Source: Methylobacterium ajmalii (lineage in GTDB: Bacteria > Pseudomonadota > Alphaproteobacteria > Rhizobiales > Beijerinckiaceae). From it: a DNA stretch of 53,923 bases. The position numbers and the translations under genes were made by a program. The notes beneath the pieces were generated by a model. It was not told the DNA's origin. It did no database searches and worked only from the letters and a program-made list of their open reading frames with translations. Location: positions 1 through 53,923 of the forward strand of contig NZ_JACWCT010000073.1 of the NCBI RefSeq assembly GCF_016613415.1, in the 5' to 3' direction. Of the stretch, positions 51,361 to 53,923 are shown in pieces. Each line of letters begins with the position of its first letter. The first letter of the stretch is position 1.

Positions 51361-53923
51361 CGTCTCGGTCCTCGCCCTCGATAGCCTGTTCGACGCCAGC
51401 CGTCGGCGCGAGATGGTCTCGCCGCCCGGCTGCAGCATCGCGGAGATCGTCGCGCTTGCCTTCCCGGGCCTCGCCGAAGAATTGCGCGACCGCCTCCGGG
51501 TGACGATCGACGGCCGGGTGGTGCCTATCGGGATGTGGCGCAGCACCCGCCCGCGGGCCGGGACGCACCTGCTGATCCAGCCGATCCCGGCCGGCGACGC
51601 GGCGCGCAACGTGCTCACCATCGCGGTGACGGTGGGCGCCCTCGCCCTCGGGCAGTTCTACGGGCCGCTCCTCGCCGGCAGCTTGCTCGGCCTGCCGGGC
51701 GCCGCCAGCGGCTCGCTCGCCACGCTGCTATCGGCAGGCATCACCGGCACGACGTTGCTGGCCGGCACGCTGCTCATCAACGCGTTGATCCCGCCGCGGG
51801 CCGATGCGAAGGACAAGCCGAGCTATTCCATCCAGGGCCTGCAGAACCAGCTGACGCCGGATGCGCCGGTGCCGCTGGTCCTGGGCAAGGTGCGGTTCGC
51901 GCCGCCCTACGCCGCCACGCCCTACACCCAGGCCGTCGGTGATGAGCGCTACGTCGTGGCGGCTTTCCTCCTCGGCTACGGTCCCCTCGCGGTGCGGAAC
52001 TGGCGCATCGGTGAGACGCCGGTCGAGCGCTTCACCGACATCACCCTCGAAACGCGCCTCGGCGGCGTGGACGATGAGCGGCTGACTCTCTACCCGCAAC
52101 AGGTGCTCGAGGAGGCGTTGTCGGTCGCGCTCAAGACGAGCGTGGTGCCGACGGGCGGCCCGCAGATCCGCACAACGGCCTCGGACTGCACCGGCTGCGA
52201 GATCGACATCACAAGTACCGGCATCTACCAAGTCAACAAGGACGGCGCCTACCAGAATTTCACAGTCAATATCGGTGTACGCTACTGCAAATCCGGCACA
52301 AACAATTGGGTGAACGGCCCCGCGATCAGTATCACATCGAACAAGGCGAAGGCGCTTACCCGCACGACGCCGATCATCTTCCTGGAGCGCGGCCGATACG
52401 ACATCGAGTTGACCCGCTCCACCACCGATTGGGACGAGGCTGACCAGTCGAACAAGACGATCCAGCGCCACGGCGCCACGGTATGGTCGGTGCTGCGCTC
52501 GTTCCGCCCCGAATACCCGATCGACTTCCCGCAGCCGCTGGCGCTGGCCGCCTGCCGGATCCGGGCGACGGGGCAACTCAACGGCACGCTCGACGCCCTG
52601 AACGCCGACGTGACCTCCATCTGCCCGGACTGGGACGAGGCCAGCGGCACGTGGATCCCTCGCGAGACCAACAACCCGGCCTCGCTGTTCCGCTACGTGC
52701 TGGCCGGCCCCGCCATCGCCTATCCGCTGACGCTGGCCGAGATCGGCGCGCTCGAGGACTGGCACCGGTTCTGCTCCGCCAAGGGACTGACCTACAACCG
52801 CGTGCACGACTACGAAGCCAGCGTCCTTGAGGTGCTGGGCGATATCGCCGCCGCCGGCAGGGCAAGCCCGCACGATACCGGCGAGGTCTGGCAAGTGGTG
52901 ATCGATCGGGCACTGTCGGTGGTCTCGGCCCACATCAGCCCGCGGAACAGCTGGAGCTACCAGGGCAAGAGGCCCTATGCTGTCTTCCCCGATGCCTTCC
53001 GGGTCAGCTTCCTCGACGAGACCAACGGGTTCGCCAAAGCCGAGCGGCTGGTGCCCTGGCCGGGCCACAGCGGCGACATCCGGATCACCGAGAAGCTGGA
53101 GATGCCGGGGGTCACGAACCCCGACATGGTGTGGCGCGAGGCCCGGAAGCGCCAGTACGAGCTGATCCACCGGCCCGACACCCACACGGTCAACCTGGAT
53201 TGGGAGGCGCTGACCATCCGCCGCGGCGACCGCGCCCAGCTGAGCCACGACGTGCTGGAGAGCACGATGGTCTCGGGCCGGGTGACGGCGGTCACGTCGG
53301 TGGGCGGCAGCGTCATGGTCTACCTCGACGAGGCCGTGACCATGGTGGCGGGCCAGTCCTACGCGCTCCGGTTCCGACGCGCCGACGGCGCCAGCCTGCT
53401 CCGGACTGTCGCCACGTTGCCCGGGACGACGCACGCAGTTCGTCTGACCGGCACCGGTGATGTGCCGGCCGGGCCGACCGACGACGATCCATCGGGTGAG
53501 CTCGCGATGTTCGGCCCCGCCGCTCGGGAGAGCTTCCCGGTGACGGTGAAGGGGTTCGAGGCAATGGAGGACTTCGCGGCCCGCCTGACCCTGATCGACC
53601 ACGCCGCCGAAATCGAGGCCCTGGTGGATGCCGAGGTGCCGCCGCCGTGGAGCGGCCGCGCCGGCGGGCCGGCGCAGCAACAGACCGGCACGCCTCTGGC
53701 GCCGATCATCGACAACGTGGTCTCGGGCGTGCTCGCGTCGGACGCCATCACCCCGACCAACCCGGTGCCGGTCGTCGTTCTCGTCCGAGCCTTTCCGCTC
53801 GAGACCCTGACCAGTGCCTCGTTCGAGGTGCGGCACCGCAAGATCGGGTCCGGCACGTGGATGTCGGCGCCCGGTGCGGCTGCCGCCGGCGCGGTGATGC
53901 TGCCCGGTTACCAGAAGGGCGAC
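51350..53923 (+). CDS. Host-specificity/tail-tip protein J-like (partial)
   Basis: The frame starts at GTG 51350 and is open to the right edge, giving 858 residues so far. The N terminus reads MQRDVSVLALDSLFDASRRR. Residues about 85-145 are hydrophobic (VLTIAVTVGALALGQFYGPL, TLLSAGITGTTLLAGTLLIN), followed by SYSIQGLQNQLTPDAPVPLV, LGKVRFAPPYAATPYTQAVG and later a TipJ-like core (FCSAKGLTYNRVHDYEASVL) and repeated beta domains. Such proteins form the central tail fibre and bind the receptor, usually through their C terminus, which is outside the window. About 52,190-52,330 the DNA is AT-richer and the peptide (TGIYQVNKDGAYQNFTVNIG) looks like an inserted domain. Confidence 0.85.
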   Translation, partial: MQRDVSVLALDSLFDASRRREMVSPPGCSIAEIVALAFPGLAEELRDRLRVTIDGRVVPIGMWRSTRPRAGTHLLIQPIPAGDAARNVLTIAVTVGALALGQFYGPLLAGSLLGLPGAASGSLATLLSAGITGTTLLAGTLLINALIPPRADAKDKPSYSIQGLQNQLTPDAPVPLVLGKVRFAPPYAATPYTQAVGDERYVVAAFLLGYGPLAVRNWRIGETPVERFTDITLETRLGGVDDERLTLYPQQVLEEALSVALKTSVVPTGGPQIRTTASDCTGCEIDITSTGIYQVNKDGAYQNFTVNIGVRYCKSGTNNWVNGPAISITSNKAKALTRTTPIIFLERGRYDIELTRSTTDWDEADQSNKTIQRHGATVWSVLRSFRPEYPIDFPQPLALAACRIRATGQLNGTLDALNADVTSICPDWDEASGTWIPRETNNPASLFRYVLAGPAIAYPLTLAEIGALEDWHRFCSAKGLTYNRVHDYEASVLEVLGDIAAAGRASPHDTGEVWQVVIDRALSVVSAHISPRNSWSYQGKRPYAVFPDAFRVSFLDETNGFAKAERLVPWPGHSGDIRITEKLEMPGVTNPDMVWREARKRQYELIHRPDTHTVNLDWEALTIRRGDRAQLSHDVLESTMVSGRVTAVTSVGGSVMVYLDEAVTMVAGQSYALRFRRADGASLLRTVATLPGTTHAVRLTGTGDVPAGPTDDDPSGELAMFGPAARESFPVTVKGFEAMEDFAARLTLIDHAAEIEALVDAEVPPPWSGRAGGPAQQQTGTPLAPIIDNVVSGVLASDAITPTNPVPVVVLVRAFPLETLTSASFEVRHRKIGSGTWMSAPGAAAAGAVMLPGYQKGD

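Overview
The window is high-GC alphaproteobacterial DNA. The chromosomal genes (an alphaproteobacterial-length CarB, GreA, GlgX, DusA, a NicAB-like molybdenum hydroxylase) and two intergenic palindromic repeats familiar from Hyphomicrobiales suggest a Methylobacterium-like host. The genus is an inference from codon bias and gene style, not from a marker such as 16S rRNA.

Bases 1 to about 18,330 are ordinary chromosome. In order they hold the end of a chemotaxis receptor, a coupled pair on the minus strand (NAD(P)HX dehydratase and a histidine phosphatase), a gene-poor stretch with repeats and a possible antitoxin remnant, a two-gene iron-sulfur/molybdopterin/cytochrome c oxidoreductase, a GtrA-like membrane protein, a short-chain dehydrogenase, carB, a terminator, greA, a small exported protein, an acyl/aryl-CoA ligase, glgX and dusA.

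From about 18,330 to the right edge the window is one long prophage that runs off the end. It is inserted in the 5' end of dusA, beside a tyrosine recombinase, which is a recognised integration pattern. Its left part is a mosaic. It holds the integrase, an AT-rich secreted alpha/beta hydrolase, a tightly overlapping minus-strand operon that starts with a ribbon-helix-helix protein and ends with a PrtN-like activator, an AT-rich PIN-domain protein, two very small minus-strand genes behind a palindromic operator, an XRE regulator, a VapE-type primase/helicase followed by a perfect 30-bp inverted repeat, and a NusG-like protein.

From 33.6 kb the structural module follows the phage lambda order almost gene for gene: Nu1, A, W, B, C, a scaffold-like gene, D, E, FI-like, FII, Z-like, U, V, G/GT, H, M, L, K, J. 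A canonical A-AAA-AAC slippery site makes the GT fusion. Two insertions break the lambda order. One is a coupled pair of signal-peptide proteins between Z and U, the second of them collagen-like. The other is a 240-base structured non-coding leader between V and G. Lysis genes and the far attachment site are not in the window.

The most interesting signal is a 23-base identical sequence found twice, 12.7 kb apart: just downstream of the NusG-like gene and in the V-G leader. In both places it is the right arm of an RNA hairpin, and the left-arm differences keep pairing only if the plus strand is transcribed. This would fit an RNA-based antitermination or regulatory element working along the late operon, but that role is inferred.
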